Assembly (NCBI GenBank): GCA_029204225.1
Contig: CM055095.1
Span: 56,520,728-56,584,727, forward strand
DNA: 64,000 bases
Source: Diphasiastrum complanatum
Taxonomy: Eukaryota; Streptophyta; Lycopodiopsida; Lycopodiales; Lycopodiaceae
Direction of reading: 5' to 3'
Below the pieces are notes generated by a model. The model saw only the letters and a program-made list of their open reading frames with translations, had not been told where the DNA came from and did not search any database. Position numbers and translations under genes: made by a program. Positions 38,786 to 49,221 of the stretch are shown one piece after another; within the stretch, counting starts at the first letter, position 1, and each line of letters opens with the position of its first letter.

Positions 38786-39560
38786 TTCTTTGTTCTAGCA
38801 TGGAAGATAGGATTTGAAGCAATTTTTTGAGAAGCTTGATTGTCACAAAATATGTAAGGGATCTCCTCGGCCTCTAGCACATGTAGCTCCATCAAGAGTC
38901 TTCTTAGCCATAGGAGCTCTTTGGTTGTTGAAGTCAATGCCTTGTACTCGGCTTCACAAGAAGATAGTGAGATAGTATCTTGCCTTTTGGAAAGCCAAGA
39001 TATTACTCCTCCACAAAGAAATGTTGCAAATTCACTAATGGAATTTCTATCCATCTTGTCACCTGCAAAATCTGAATCCGAGTAGGCTCTCAAGTGCAAA
39101 TTAGATCCTTCATAAAGTATGCCAAAAAATCTAGTACTAGAAACATATCTAAGTACTCTCTTGGCACTTTTCCAATGATGAACTAAAGGAGCTTGCATAC
39201 TTTGACTCAACTTGCTTACACAAAAACTTAAGTCAGGTCTAGTGATGGTTAGATAGATTAGAGAGCCTATAAGCTTCCTAAAGAGGGTGATGTCCTCAAA
39301 GGATGCTTCATCACCTTCATTAGTTGCTTTCACAACATGCTCCATAGGGGTGTCAATCCCCTTACAATCTTTCATACCAAACCTTTCAAGAATGGAAGTA
39401 GCATACTTAGATTGACTTATGAAAGTACAATTGCTACTTCTAGACACTTCTATCCCAAGTATAAACTTTAGGAAGCCTAGATATACCATCTTGAACTCAC
39501 TAGATAAATCAACTTTTACCTTGTTTATGCCTTCATCATCATTTCTAAGTCATAATGATG
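38776..39560 (-). pseudogene. Copia RNase H (end of RT to C-terminus)
   Basis: Reverse translation gives LKFILGIEVSRS (RT end), RKLIGSLIYLTITRPD, AYSDSDFAGD (catalytic D), LSSCEAEYKAL (catalytic E), FCDNQASQKIASNP (catalytic D) and FHARTKNIE, where the element is cut off at the integrase junction. It continues the frame of the gag-RT fusion ORF after a small frame change at about 39550. Confidence 0.85.
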
Positions 39561-40714
39561 TCATCAACATAAAGCACCAAAATGATGATCGTTCCTTCAT
39601 TACATTTGAAATATAAAGAAGGTTCATAAGCACTTAGTACAAAGCCAAGGGAATAGAGAAAATCATGCAACCTAGAGTACCAAGCTCTAGGTGCTTGCTT
39701 CAAGCCATATAGGCTCTTCCTTAAGTAGCACACTTTTTGCTCCTCACCAACCTTGATGAAGCCCTTGGGTTGCATCATGTAGATTTCCTCTTCTAAGAAG
39801 CCATTCAAAAAAGCATTTTTCACATCCATTTGGTAGAGATCCCACTTGAACAAAGTAGCAATGCAAATGATTAATCTAATAGTTACAAGCTTAGCTAGAG
39901 GTGCAAATGTTTCTTCATAATCCAATCCTTTTATTTTAAGAAACCCCTTAGCAACAAGCCTAGCCTTGTACTTACTAATAGATCCATCTTCATTGTACTT
40001 TATTCTATAAATCCACTTACATGCAAGTGGTTTCTTCCCTCTTGGAAGATCTACAAGATTCCAAGTATGATTTTCTTCTAATGCATCATACTCTACTTGC
40101 ATTGCATCTCTCCAAACTTTAGATCTATATGCTTCTTCAAAAGATGATGGTTCTTCAAGCAATGTAGCTAAGAAAGAGTAAGAGGTAGAAGACGGAAGAG
40201 TGTCTTGAATATCAAATGATTGGACTAAGTTGGTGAACTCATCACCTAGGCCATTCAATATGATTTGTACTAGCTCTTGATCTTGGATCTTCTCTCCTAT
40301 TGCACTCAATTCCTTGTTAAGAGATTTGATCCTAAGGACATACTCTTGTCCACTCTCTCCACTTCCTTTCATGCTTTGGAAAACTTGATGTCTTAGCATG
40401 AGGATTCTTGAAGTGTTATTGAATTCATAGATACTCTTTAATGAATCCCAAGCCTCTTTGGATGAGGCACAAGAAGACACCTCCTTCAAGAGGTCATTGC
40501 ATACATTCAACTTTACGCAATGTAGAGCTAATCTTACTCTCTTCTTGTATTTGGTTTGTTCTTGGGGAGCTTGAGGCTCTTCCTCAAGTCCTAGAACTAT
40601 GTCAAAGAGATCATGGATCACTAGGAGTGATTCCATCCTCACTTTCCAAGTGGAATAATTTGTGGAAGTGAGTCTCTCACTTGATTCCAACAAATAACCA
40701 CCCATGGATGACAT
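39545..40714 (-). pseudogene. Copia gag fused in frame to reverse transcriptase
   Basis: A 389-codon open frame with ATG at 40714. Residues 1 to about 170 are a copia gag (STNYSTWKVRMESLL, then RHQVFQSMKGSGESGQEYVL). Near residue 170 the frame passes directly, at IQDTLPSSTSYSFLATLLEE, into the hinge and RT: VWRDAMQVEYDAL, CKWIYRIKYN, KARLVAKGF, YQMDVKNAFLNG, SLYGLKQAPRAWY, and LVLYVDDI at the end. Zinc knuckle, protease and integrase are missing, with no stop created. It could arise by internal deletion of an element that still had an intact frame. Transcription would start in the LTR at 41.3-42.1 kb. Confidence 0.85.
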
Positions 40715-41297
40715 TGTAGAATGAATTCTCTACAAAAATCACAAAGATTTCTGAATTTTTAAAGATATATGAAAGGCCTAAAGCTCACAGGATTGCCTTT
40801 AGCCTTGTATCTATCAAACTAGCACACAAGCTTGAATGATACACAAAGATCTTGACAAAAATTCCTAGCTTTCACTCTCACAAAAAAAAATTTGCTTTAC
40901 ACTTTTCTTAGAGGTTTCACTTCAACTAAGGATCTGAACAAATCAGCCTCTTAGATCTGATCTTAAACTCCAAAAAGAAATGCCTCAATGATCCAAAACT
41001 CTATTTGGTCATAGGCATTAGCTAGATTGAATCTACATCAATACTATGCTTCAAAAAGCACTAAAAATGAGCTAGAATTCAGATTATAGGACCAAAAAAC
41101 ACTAAGTAACTTGAAATGAAAGTTGCTATACGGTTTCACACGTGTGAAAAGTACCTACATAGCCTCCAAGTTGATTTTATCCAAATAGAAACAAGCTAAC
41201 ACTCTAGATAAACTCGCCCTCACTAGTATTGGCCAAAAACAAATTTTGCCAATGATCTTTGCAAGTTTTATGATTCAATTGATCACTCTCTTACTTA

Positions 41298-41309
41298 GCT
41301 CTGATACCA
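41298..41309 (-). promoter_or_regulatory. Copia primer-binding site, exact consensus
   Basis: On the reverse strand TGGTATCAGAGC is a perfect match to the plant copia PBS. It lies about 585 bp upstream of the gag-RT frame and directly follows an LTR terminus (TTATCA on the reverse strand). Confidence 0.88.
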
Positions 41310-42104
41310 TGATAAAACTTCAGTTTTTATGACAATAATGATTGTACTTAACAATCATAGAGAGTTGTTGGTTGCTTAATCAATGGATCTATCAAGTTCT
41401 ACACATTAGATCTTGATCTAGATTCACTACACTTAGATTTAAGCAAGAGCAATGGATCAACACATCATAAATTAGTGAGAGCGGCCTCACACGTGTGGAG
41501 TACTATCCACAGTACGGTCTGCACCTGGAACAACAAGTACTATAGTTCTTGATAGCAATCATTCATAGAAATCACAATTCTAATGACTAGAAATCTCACA
41601 AAAGTGTAGAATGCAAAAGTCTCATCAATCTCATTAGCAAAATGATGATCCTTTTATGGATCAAGTACATCCATGAGTCTGGTACAATCCAGCAGGTCTT
41701 CACACGCGTGAAGAGTGCCACATCACTCAGATCTATCCATTTGATCCATCCTTGATCCTTATCCAAAGTTGACCTTCTAGAATATGGCTAAAATCCAAAG
41801 ACCTAGTCTCCTAGAATATAGGAATATTCCCTACAAAATAGGATCTAAGGAAAATGGTCAACTCTTATCTTCTAGAACTCTATACACATGTGTGAACATC
41901 CACTTGCCATGTGGGAGCATTTACTCATGCACATGCAAGGAAAAGCTAATTTCGAGGTGACTAGTCAACTTGACTAAAAACTAGTCATATCATGTTCACA
42001 CTAACTAGATTGATACAAAATCAAATTAGATATATACAAGTATAAAAAGTACTTTCTTTCACATGTGGGAATAGGATCCACACGTGTGAAATCAGATCAT
42101 CAAC
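41310..42104 (-). repeat. Copia 5' LTR with clustered G-box-like palindromes
   Basis: The 3' end of the LTR (plus-strand TGATAAAACT) is fixed by the PBS. The far end is uncertain; CATCAACA at 42097-42104 is one candidate because an LTR should end in CA here. The LTR carries repeated palindromes with a CACGTG-like centre: 41488-41497, 41701-41710, 41884-41895 and 42079-42088, plus TTTCACACGTGTGAAA at 41134-41149 in the leader. CACGTG is the plant G-box, bound by bZIP and bHLH factors. The second LTR has not been found. Confidence 0.6.
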
Positions 42105-42518
42105 ATTGTTCCATTAGGGGAAATATGGGCTCAAAATGAGCCCTTTAAGAAATTTCACTTTAGAGAGAGGTTACGTAGAGAGAGAATACAAACCGGTAAC
42201 TTCTGGTTGCCGTTTTCCGAGTTTTCGGCCTTGCCCGACATTTAACTAGTATGGTTAACTTCAGACAATAGTTAGTTTAGCATGAGATGTAATAACTTCT
42301 CTTCATGCTCATTCCCAAATTCGAGACTAGAGCTTTAAGACTGAATATCTTGGCGTGCTCAATGCAAAAACTGAAGCGGGAGAGGCAAAACTTTTGAAAT
42401 CACTATATGCTTATAGCGAAATATGAGACGGGACGATGTTTCAATGCGACATGAACATTACAAAAGTAAAGAATGCTAGATCTATTCATATTGATTTATT
42501 GTAGGTAGACTCATTTAC

Positions 42519-43743
42519 ATGATTGTAGCTTTAACAATGGCAATGTTCCATTTGCATGTTGGTCTTCTGATGGAATGCACTCCAATTATTAAGAAAAATG
42601 TGAAATTTGTAGACAATGCTGCAACAATAGTTAGAGAATTGAGAAAGAATAATCATATGAATATAGATTTGTGGGTGGATGGATCAATTTATCCTAATGA
42701 TCCAGCTACCAATTTGTGTCCAAATTTTAACTCCGTAACTCATCTTCTCAGATATGTATGTGAAGGAATAGCGGATTACTTGGATATTGTCAAAGGTTGC
42801 GAGATATTGGAATGCATAGCATATCTTGTTTGAATCAACAATTACCCTTTGCTAATCAACAATTGCAACGTGCAAATCAACAATTGCTTCATTATTTGCA
42901 ACACACTAGTGCTGAAAACAATGCACTCAAGAATGCTATGTCAGAGTTGAATGCTATTGTCACTACTCTTCGAGGATCAAACCAAGAAATGTTAGAATCC
43001 ATGGAAAAGTTGCGATCCGAGAGTTTAAAATCTGCTGTTGATCTAAAAGTTATCAATAAGGCAATGATGAAGAGGAAAAGAAAGAGAGTACCGATGAAGA
43101 ATATTGATGACCTATCTACACATAGCGGCAATCAGAAAAAAAGAATCTGAGTATTCAAGTATGTTGTCATCTAAACTGTTTATTTGATTTGTATATGTCA
43201 TTTAAGTTTGATTTGCACTTGATAACATTGATTATTTATTTATTAAACATAATTTGAGTTTCATATGCTTGTTATAGATCATGTTTGGTGGCAAAGAACT
43301 ATTTAACAGATCATTCATGCATTGGATCATCTTTAAGTCATGTTTTACCAATAAAGTCAGCAAAGGAAATGATAAAAAATGCTCGGTTTGAAAAAATGAA
43401 AAAAGAAATTGTAGAGACTGTTTTGATTAAGGTTCAATCATACTTGGATGCGAATGTGATACAAGGTGCATGTGATGTATCTGGAATCAGTAGAAATGCT
43501 TATTCTACTTTTTTAAGAATAGTTAAAAAAGCTTTTTTCCAAGTGATGGTGAAGAAAATTAATCTTCCGCGTCCATATCGGGTAAGATTAGCTAGAAAAT
43601 TTTATAATGACGAAATGTTCAAAGTAGTTGGCCAACCACTTCATATAACTGAATTATACAAATCAGAATATGGTGAGCTCAATTACAACGATTGCAATAA
43701 TATTTTCCTTGATATTGAAAATGTTCTAAAATACATTATTTGA
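42519..43743 (+). CDS. Unknown multi-exon ORF cluster with coiled coil
   Basis: Three frames follow each other. The first (42519-42833) includes DLWVDGSIYPNDPATNLCPN. The second (about 42797-43150) has repeated NQQL units (NQQLQRANQQLLHYLQ) and long helical stretches that suggest a coiled coil, then a basic end (MMKRKRKRVPMKN) like a nuclear signal. The third (43285-43743) reads SYLDANVIQGACDVSGISRN and RPYRVRLARKFYNDEMF. A possible donor GTATGT at 43162 and acceptor TTATAG at about 43278 flank the gap between the second and third, but the phases do not fit cleanly. I do not recognise a family. It lies 0.8 kb upstream of the histone H3-like ORF in the same orientation. Confidence 0.4.
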
Positions 43744-44332
43744 TTCTATAAACTAGTTGAACATCAAGTAAATGGAAAGATCATTATTTTAAATAAAATT
43801 GGATGAATCTGAAATCATCAAGAGTCAGAAGTTGGAACGTGTGAGTGTCACTTTGATGAACAAAATTTTAGATACAAATGATCGAACACTTGATTTGGAA
43901 GACTCTTCATACTGGCCAAAGTTATGCAGAATCTATCGAATCAAGCTCTGATCATTCATATTGCGTCCAATATCGGATGAGCGTGCAAGAATACATACTA
44001 TGGTTGTCAAATGCTTTATATGCGTGTTGATTAGCTATCAGGTGAAAATTTGGCCTTTGGAATTTTCCAAAATTATAATTATTGGATATAAAAAAGGTCT
44101 TATATTTAAAGCCTAACGTTGTCAATTTCAGCATTAAATGGTAGAAGTGTGATTAATTGTAGATGTGACCATACTTTATTTGAAATTAGTTCTGGTTAAT
44201 TTGATATGGACTAATCATTTTGATGACTGATGGATATTTAGATTGATTTGATTGACAAGCCTCTGAGTAATCATCATCGTAATACGAGCCACCACGTTTG
44301 CAAACCACCACATTTGCAATCATTTCTGATTT

Positions 44333-44347
44333 TCTCTATATATTATG
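44333..44347 (+). promoter_or_regulatory. Possible TATA element upstream of the H3-like ORF
   Basis: TCTCTATATATTATG lies about 220 bp before the ATG at 44568. It matches the plant TATA pattern, but AT-rich DNA gives such words often. Confidence 0.3.
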
Positions 44348-44567
44348 ATCGACGACGCTAAAATTTTTTTGCCTATAGTTATTTGTATCCATGCGATATC
44401 GATTCAGTGCGCTCGAAAACAACTTTCTTTAATCTGTTCATACTCGCTCGTGCCCATCCGCTACCAGCTAATAGAATTGTTTAGCTTAGGTATCGCTTCG
44501 ACGCGTCCGACCTGAGGTCTGATCCTGAAATCAACATTATCGCGTGTTGATCCGCTACTACACAATA

Positions 44568-45102
44568 ATGGCGCGGACCAAGCAGACAACACGAGGGCAT
44601 TTAGGTAGAATATCAATTTTAGGTGCGGGTCAGGAAAATCCACAACCACCACCTCATCCACCACCACCTCCTCCTAGGCCAAGGGGTAGAAGAAGAGACC
44701 CACCCTGGCTCAAGGATATTCGGAAGCCTCAGAAGACAAATAATCTTCTGATTTCGAAATATCACATACAGAGGTCCATCAGGCAGGTGACAAGAAGTCT
44801 ATCTACAGATGTGAGATGGACGGTAATGGCAATTGAGGTGCTGCACATAGCATATGAGGATTTCCAGTTGAAATTTTTTTCTGATACTATTGTTGCAGCT
44901 GTCCATGCCAAGAGGGTGACCATCATGCCCAAGGATTTCAACATTGTGTTCAGGCTTTGGGACACATATGACAAGTTTGTTGAATACTTTAGACCTGCTC
45001 CCTCCTCTCCTCCAAAACAAGATTTAGAGAGGAGAAAAGAAAGCAATCTCAACCAACCTGGCTTGTTATTCGTATACAGAGCGGGACTGTTTCAAAGAAG
45101 AG
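44568..45102 (+). CDS. Divergent histone H3-like domain at the start of a fused ORF
   Basis: The first ATG of the frame gives MARTKQTTRG, like the H3 tail start, but K9 and later tail lysines are absent and a proline-rich arginine-rich linker follows (residues 22-43). Residues 47-62 (WLKDIRKPQKTNNLLI) match the H3 alpha-N helix. Residues 63-124 align with canonical H3 without gaps and end in the hallmark VHAKRVTIMPKDF (44901-44939). Features RWT at 83-85, EDF, FSD and KDF recall plant centromeric H3, yet loop 1 has the canonical length. The domain continues (FRLWDTYDKFVEYFRP) beyond normal H3. No intron is seen. The same frame runs into copia pol without a stop, so it is a chimera, a retrocopy or a gene broken by insertion. 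Confidence 0.75.
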
Positions 45103-46206
45103 GAGGTCTCTCAACCCTCGTCTCAAATGTGACTCTTGAAGAAGCATTTACTGGAATAAAGCCAAAAATCGACAAGTTTCGTGTCATTGGATGTAAGGCC
45201 TATGTACATGTGCCAAAGGAGGAGCGAAAGAAACTTGATGCCAAAGCAATCAAGTGTATCTTTGTCGGTTATGATGAAAGAACGAAAGCTTACAGGTGTT
45301 TTGATCCTGTAATGAATAAGATTCACATTAGCAAAGATGTGATCTTTGATGAAATACATAGGTATGAAGATGAAGACCATGCAAGTGGTGAAAGCATCAA
45401 AAGACTTTCCACAATTCTGGAGGAAGAAGATGAAGAAGATGCTCCACAAAATGATGCATGTGAAGACGAGAATCGAGAGGGCGAGTATGAAAGAATACCA
45501 CCTATTCAAGAGCCTAGGGGGAGGTACTTGCCAATAGGAGCAATAAAGGAGAAACCGGTTGGAAGTAAGAGACATTACTTGGACACTCCTTGGGATACAT
45601 ACTCTCTACGTAGTGTATCACCTGAATCTAAGATACCAAAATGGTATGAAAAGATCATGAAGGACGCAAAGCTAAATCAAACAGGATCTAGCACACAGAG
45701 TGAAGTGAGAAGATCAACACGGAAAAGGAAGTCTCTTGATCGTTATCATGTGAACTATGCCCTAATGACCGACATCTTGAAGTGTCGAGAGCCATCAACC
45801 TTTGATGAGGCAAAAGATCACAAAAAGTGGCAAAGGGCAATGGAAGAAAAGATAGAATCCATCCACAGGCATGATACATGGGAGTTAGTTGATCTACCAC
45901 TTGGAAAGAAATCCATTGACAACAAATGGGTGCTTAGAACAAAGTTTCATGCGAATGGCACAATAGCAAAATATAAGGCACGCCTAGTAGTGAAGGGTTA
46001 TGAGCAAAGTAAAGGAATTGACTATGAAGAGACATTTGCTCCAGTGGCTAAGTGGACTACGCTACGCCTTATCATTGCCTTAGCATCTCATTTTGGGTGG
46101 AAGATCCATCAAATGGATGTGAAGTCTGCATTTTTAAATGGTGACTTAGAGGAAGAAGTTTACATGGTCCAACCGCAGGGCTTCATGGCAAAAGGGCAAG
46201 AATAGA
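45103..46206 (+). pseudogene. Copia integrase C-terminus and RT, in frame with the H3-like domain
   Basis: From about residue 180 of the fused ORF: TLEEAFTGIKPK, FRVIGCKAYVHVP and FVGYDERTKAYRCF are the integrase C-terminal region. An acidic hinge follows, then RT: WQRAMEEKIESI, HDTWELVDLP, NKWVLRTKFH, KARLVVKGYEQ, HQMDVKSAFLNGD. The frame closes at a single TAG (46204-46206) after GFMAKGQE. Gag, protease and the integrase core are missing; the H3-like sequence stands in their place. Confidence 0.85.
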
Positions 46207-47330
46207 AGGTATGTAAACTACACAAAGCACTTTATGGCCTTAAGCAAGCGCCACACGCATGGTATGGATGCATTGACAGTTACTTTCTTTCTCATGGGTT
46301 TGTAAGAACAAATTCAGATCCAAACCTTTATGTTCTTATAAATGATGACATCATTGCCTTGATTGTACTTTATGTTGATGATATCATTATCAAGGGCAAT
46401 GATGAGAACCTCACTCGTTCTATCAAAGCCAACTTATGCAAGCAATTTGAGAGGATAGATTTAGATCTTATGAGCTATTGCTTGGGTGTCGAAGTATGGC
46501 AAACTAGCAGTGATATTAGGTTATGTCAAAACAAGTATGTGGGTGAGATATTGGAGAGATTTCACATGACAAAGTGCAAACCTTCCATCACCCGTTGCAA
46601 AGCTGGTAAGAAATTATCTCGTATTGATGATAGTGCACATGTTGATGCTACACTATTTCGTCAGCTAGTTGGAAGTTTGATATATCTTACGACTACACGT
46701 CCTGATATTTGCTATGTTGTAAGTTTGATTAGCCAATTCATGTCATCACCCACTATGGACCATTGGAAAGCTGCAAAAAGGATTTTGAGGTATGTGAAAG
46801 GTACACCTAACCTTGGTCTAATCTACAAAAGACAAAGTGTTTTACCTAAGTTGCAAGGTTATGTTGACGCTGATTGGGCAGGAAGTATACATGATAGAAA
46901 GTCAACAACAGGTTATGCCTTCAATTTTGGTAGCGGTTGTTTTTCATGGTCTAGCAAGAAGCAAGATACTATTTCTCTTTCTTCCACAGAAGCCGAATAT
47001 AAAGCGTTGAGTTCTGCTACCCAGGAAGCTGTTTGGCTACGTAAGTTGTTATGTGAGATTGGCATGAAGCAGGTAAATCCCACTGTTATTTTTTGTGACA
47101 GTCAAAGTGGAATACAATTGGCTAAAAATCCTATCTTTCACGCAAGGACAAAACATATTGAAGTAAAATATCACTTTGTGCATGAAAAGTGACAATATGA
47201 AGATATAAGTATTGTACATTGTTCTACGTTATTACAAGTTGCTGATATATTTACAAAAGCTTTAAGTAAATAAAAGTTTGAGACTTTTAGAGCCAAACTT
47301 GGCTTGGACCTGGTCATGTAAAAAGCCTTT
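46207..47330 (+). pseudogene. Copia RT C-terminal half and RNase H
   Basis: In the same frame after the stop: LHKALYGLKQAPHAWY, LIVLYVDDIII (catalytic DD), then RQLVGSLIYLTTTRPD, GYVDADWAGS (D), LSSTEAEYKAL (E), FCDSQSGIQLAKNP (D), ARTKHIEVKYHFVHEK. A stop at about 47190 precedes the tail VADIFTKALS and a further stop near 47271. This is the least damaged pol in the window, so the insertion is probably the youngest of the copia pieces. Confidence 0.85.
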
Positions 47331-47379
47331 ACTTGTAATACTATCATGGAGGTATGTTCCATGAATAGAGTAAACTCTA

Positions 47380-47640
47380 AAATAAAAAGAGACATTGATC
47401 ATTGAGGGAGAGAGTTAAAATAGCAATGATTGATTTATACAGTGCTTTCTTATTTCGACGACACCACGTGTGCTTAGTTCTAGAGTTATCGGGCCATCTT
47501 TCTTTTACAAGCCCTTTGAGTGTTTTTAAGCAACTTATCTTTGTACTTACGAGTTAGTTGAATATATACAGTTTGAGGAGAGCAATTCTGTGGCCTTGTT
47601 GCACTTGACGTTGTGCTATGGTGATTGATCCGGTTGGGTG
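47380..47640 (+). repeat. Probable copia 3' LTR start after purine tract
   Basis: A purine-rich run ending GAGGGAGAGAG (about 47403-47413) follows the RNase H tail, as a polypurine tract should. The LTR would start after it and end before the proline-rich exon at about 47640. No second copy was found upstream of the H3-like ORF, so boundaries are inferred. Confidence 0.4.
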
Positions 47641-47762
47641 TTTAAACTGTATTTTTTCTTAACTTTCTCCACCTCCTAGATCTCCTCCTCCTCCTAAACC
47701 CATAAATATTAGTTCCTCTCCTCCTGTTGTTGGAAGCGATTTAGATGATTTTGTTAGTGAAG
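47640..47762 (+). CDS. Proline-rich exon before the Ulp1-like domain
   Basis: An open stretch reads PPPRSPPPPKPINISSSPP and then GSDLDDFVSEG, followed by a donor GTAAAA at 47763. It lies directly after the copia LTR. The H3-like ORF also has proline-rich segments before the histone fold (residues 25-36) and after it (RPAPSSPP, residues 142-149). Whether this exon once continued the H3-like ORF cannot be decided here. Confidence 0.4.
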
Positions 47763-47939
47763 GTAAAATCAATCTTAAATGACAATTCTTTATGTGGTTT
47801 ATCAGTGTTACTTCCGTCACTCCCTGCTTTTGCCTTTGTAAATAGTTCTCAATATGTACAGTATGACCAATTGTTAAATACATATCTTAAAGGTTTAGGT
47901 CCTCGATACGGTTTAGGATGCCGAAGACCAATGCTGGTC

Positions 47940-49047
47940 TCCTCCTTTCTAGTTTAGATACTGGTGAATTAGAAAGTAGGGATAAAATGCTAGGGGACAA
48001 TGTAGGAGGTGGGGCAATTCAACATTGGATGGAGTTCTTCCAGATCCCATTGCTTATAGATGTTGCATTGTTTCTCCTTCAATTCATGGCAGCATTTGAC
48101 TTCCCTGATTTCAAAAGTTTGCACGATGATATGCTCCAACACGTCAGACTGGGGGCTCCAATTCTCGTGCTGCCATACATAACAAAGTAAGTGTCTATTT
48201 TTCAGATTTTATTTTATTGAATTTTTCATATGAATTTTGATTTCACATTGATTCTCATAAATTTCTTGTTTTCTGATTTCAGTGATCATTGGAGCTTATA
48301 TGTGTTGTCCCTGTACATCAATGATGAGGGTGTGTGTAATCCAGTTTTTTTGAAGATGAACTCTATTAGACACACACACAAAATTGCCAGGACCCATATA
48401 TAGAAAATACTGGAACTCTTTCCAGTACAAATGAAAAAGCATACTCGAAGCTGAAAATGGTTGATGCAGAGGTATAAATTTTTCAATATCAGTTCGACGC
48501 GCCATTGTAGTTATTGATTGGTTCATTTTTTCAACGTGCGCGCTGATCCGATATTCAATAAAAAAAAATTGATATCGGTTCGACATGCGCTTGTTTTCGT
48601 TGTAAATTTTATTCTTACATCCTGCGCGTTGATCCGATATCTCATAATGTTCAAATTTGGATTCTGCAGTCATCCCAGCAGGTTGATTCTGTCAACTGTG
48701 GTTGGTATATCGTATGCAATGCCAAACACTTTTTTAATTGGCTTGCATTACAAGATGTACTTCCAAATATGGAAGAGGTAATATTCGATTAATTACTTTT
48801 AATTGTGTTTTTGTTTTTTTCATATACAAACTCCTATTAACTGATCTTTGATTAATTACATTTAACTGTGTTTATGTTTTTTTTTCAGTTTAAATGCCCG
48901 AAGCTCTCCCCAATGGAGATAATGCACTTCAGACAGGAGACCATAAAGCTTGTGATCAAAAATTCATATCCAGTTGCAGTGGCCGAGTGTTCTCCACCCA
49001 AGATACTTCCAACTAGAGAAATGGATTTAAAGATCATAGATAGTTGA
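47940..49047 (+). CDS. Ulp1/C48-like SUMO protease gene, copy 2
   Basis: A spliced gene. The exon ending at 48186 reads PILVLPYIT and has donor GTAAGT. Exon 48283-48471 begins NDHWSLYVLSL (catalytic His at 48287) and includes VFLKMNSIRHTH, where Asn (48359) replaces the usual Asp. Exon 48670-48777 reads SSQQVDSVNCGWYIVCNAKH, with Gln and catalytic Cys (48697) in the C48 pattern. The last exon, 48889-49047, follows TTTTTTTTCAG and ends with a stop. Introns are 96, 198 and 111 bp. The frame of exon 48283-48471 shifts once, perhaps at its (CA)n run, so it may be a pseudogene. Ulp1 enzymes remove SUMO from targets in the nucleus. Plant transposons sometimes carry captured Ulp1 domains. Confidence 0.65.
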
Positions 49048-49221
49048 TTCTATTTAAATATTTGTCTCACTTGATGTGGATGAGACACATGTACAGAAAA
49101 TTTTAATAGAAATATACTTACAGTTTTTCTATGGTTGTTCTTACTTGTTATTTTTCCTCTTATCAATTCAGGTTATGATTCATTCATCTTCAATTTCTAC
49201 TGTTTTTCGACATGTTTGTTT

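Noticed and set aside
45123-45575. 150-codon reverse frame opposite the integrase-hinge region
   Set aside because: It is a shadow of the well-supported forward copia frame.
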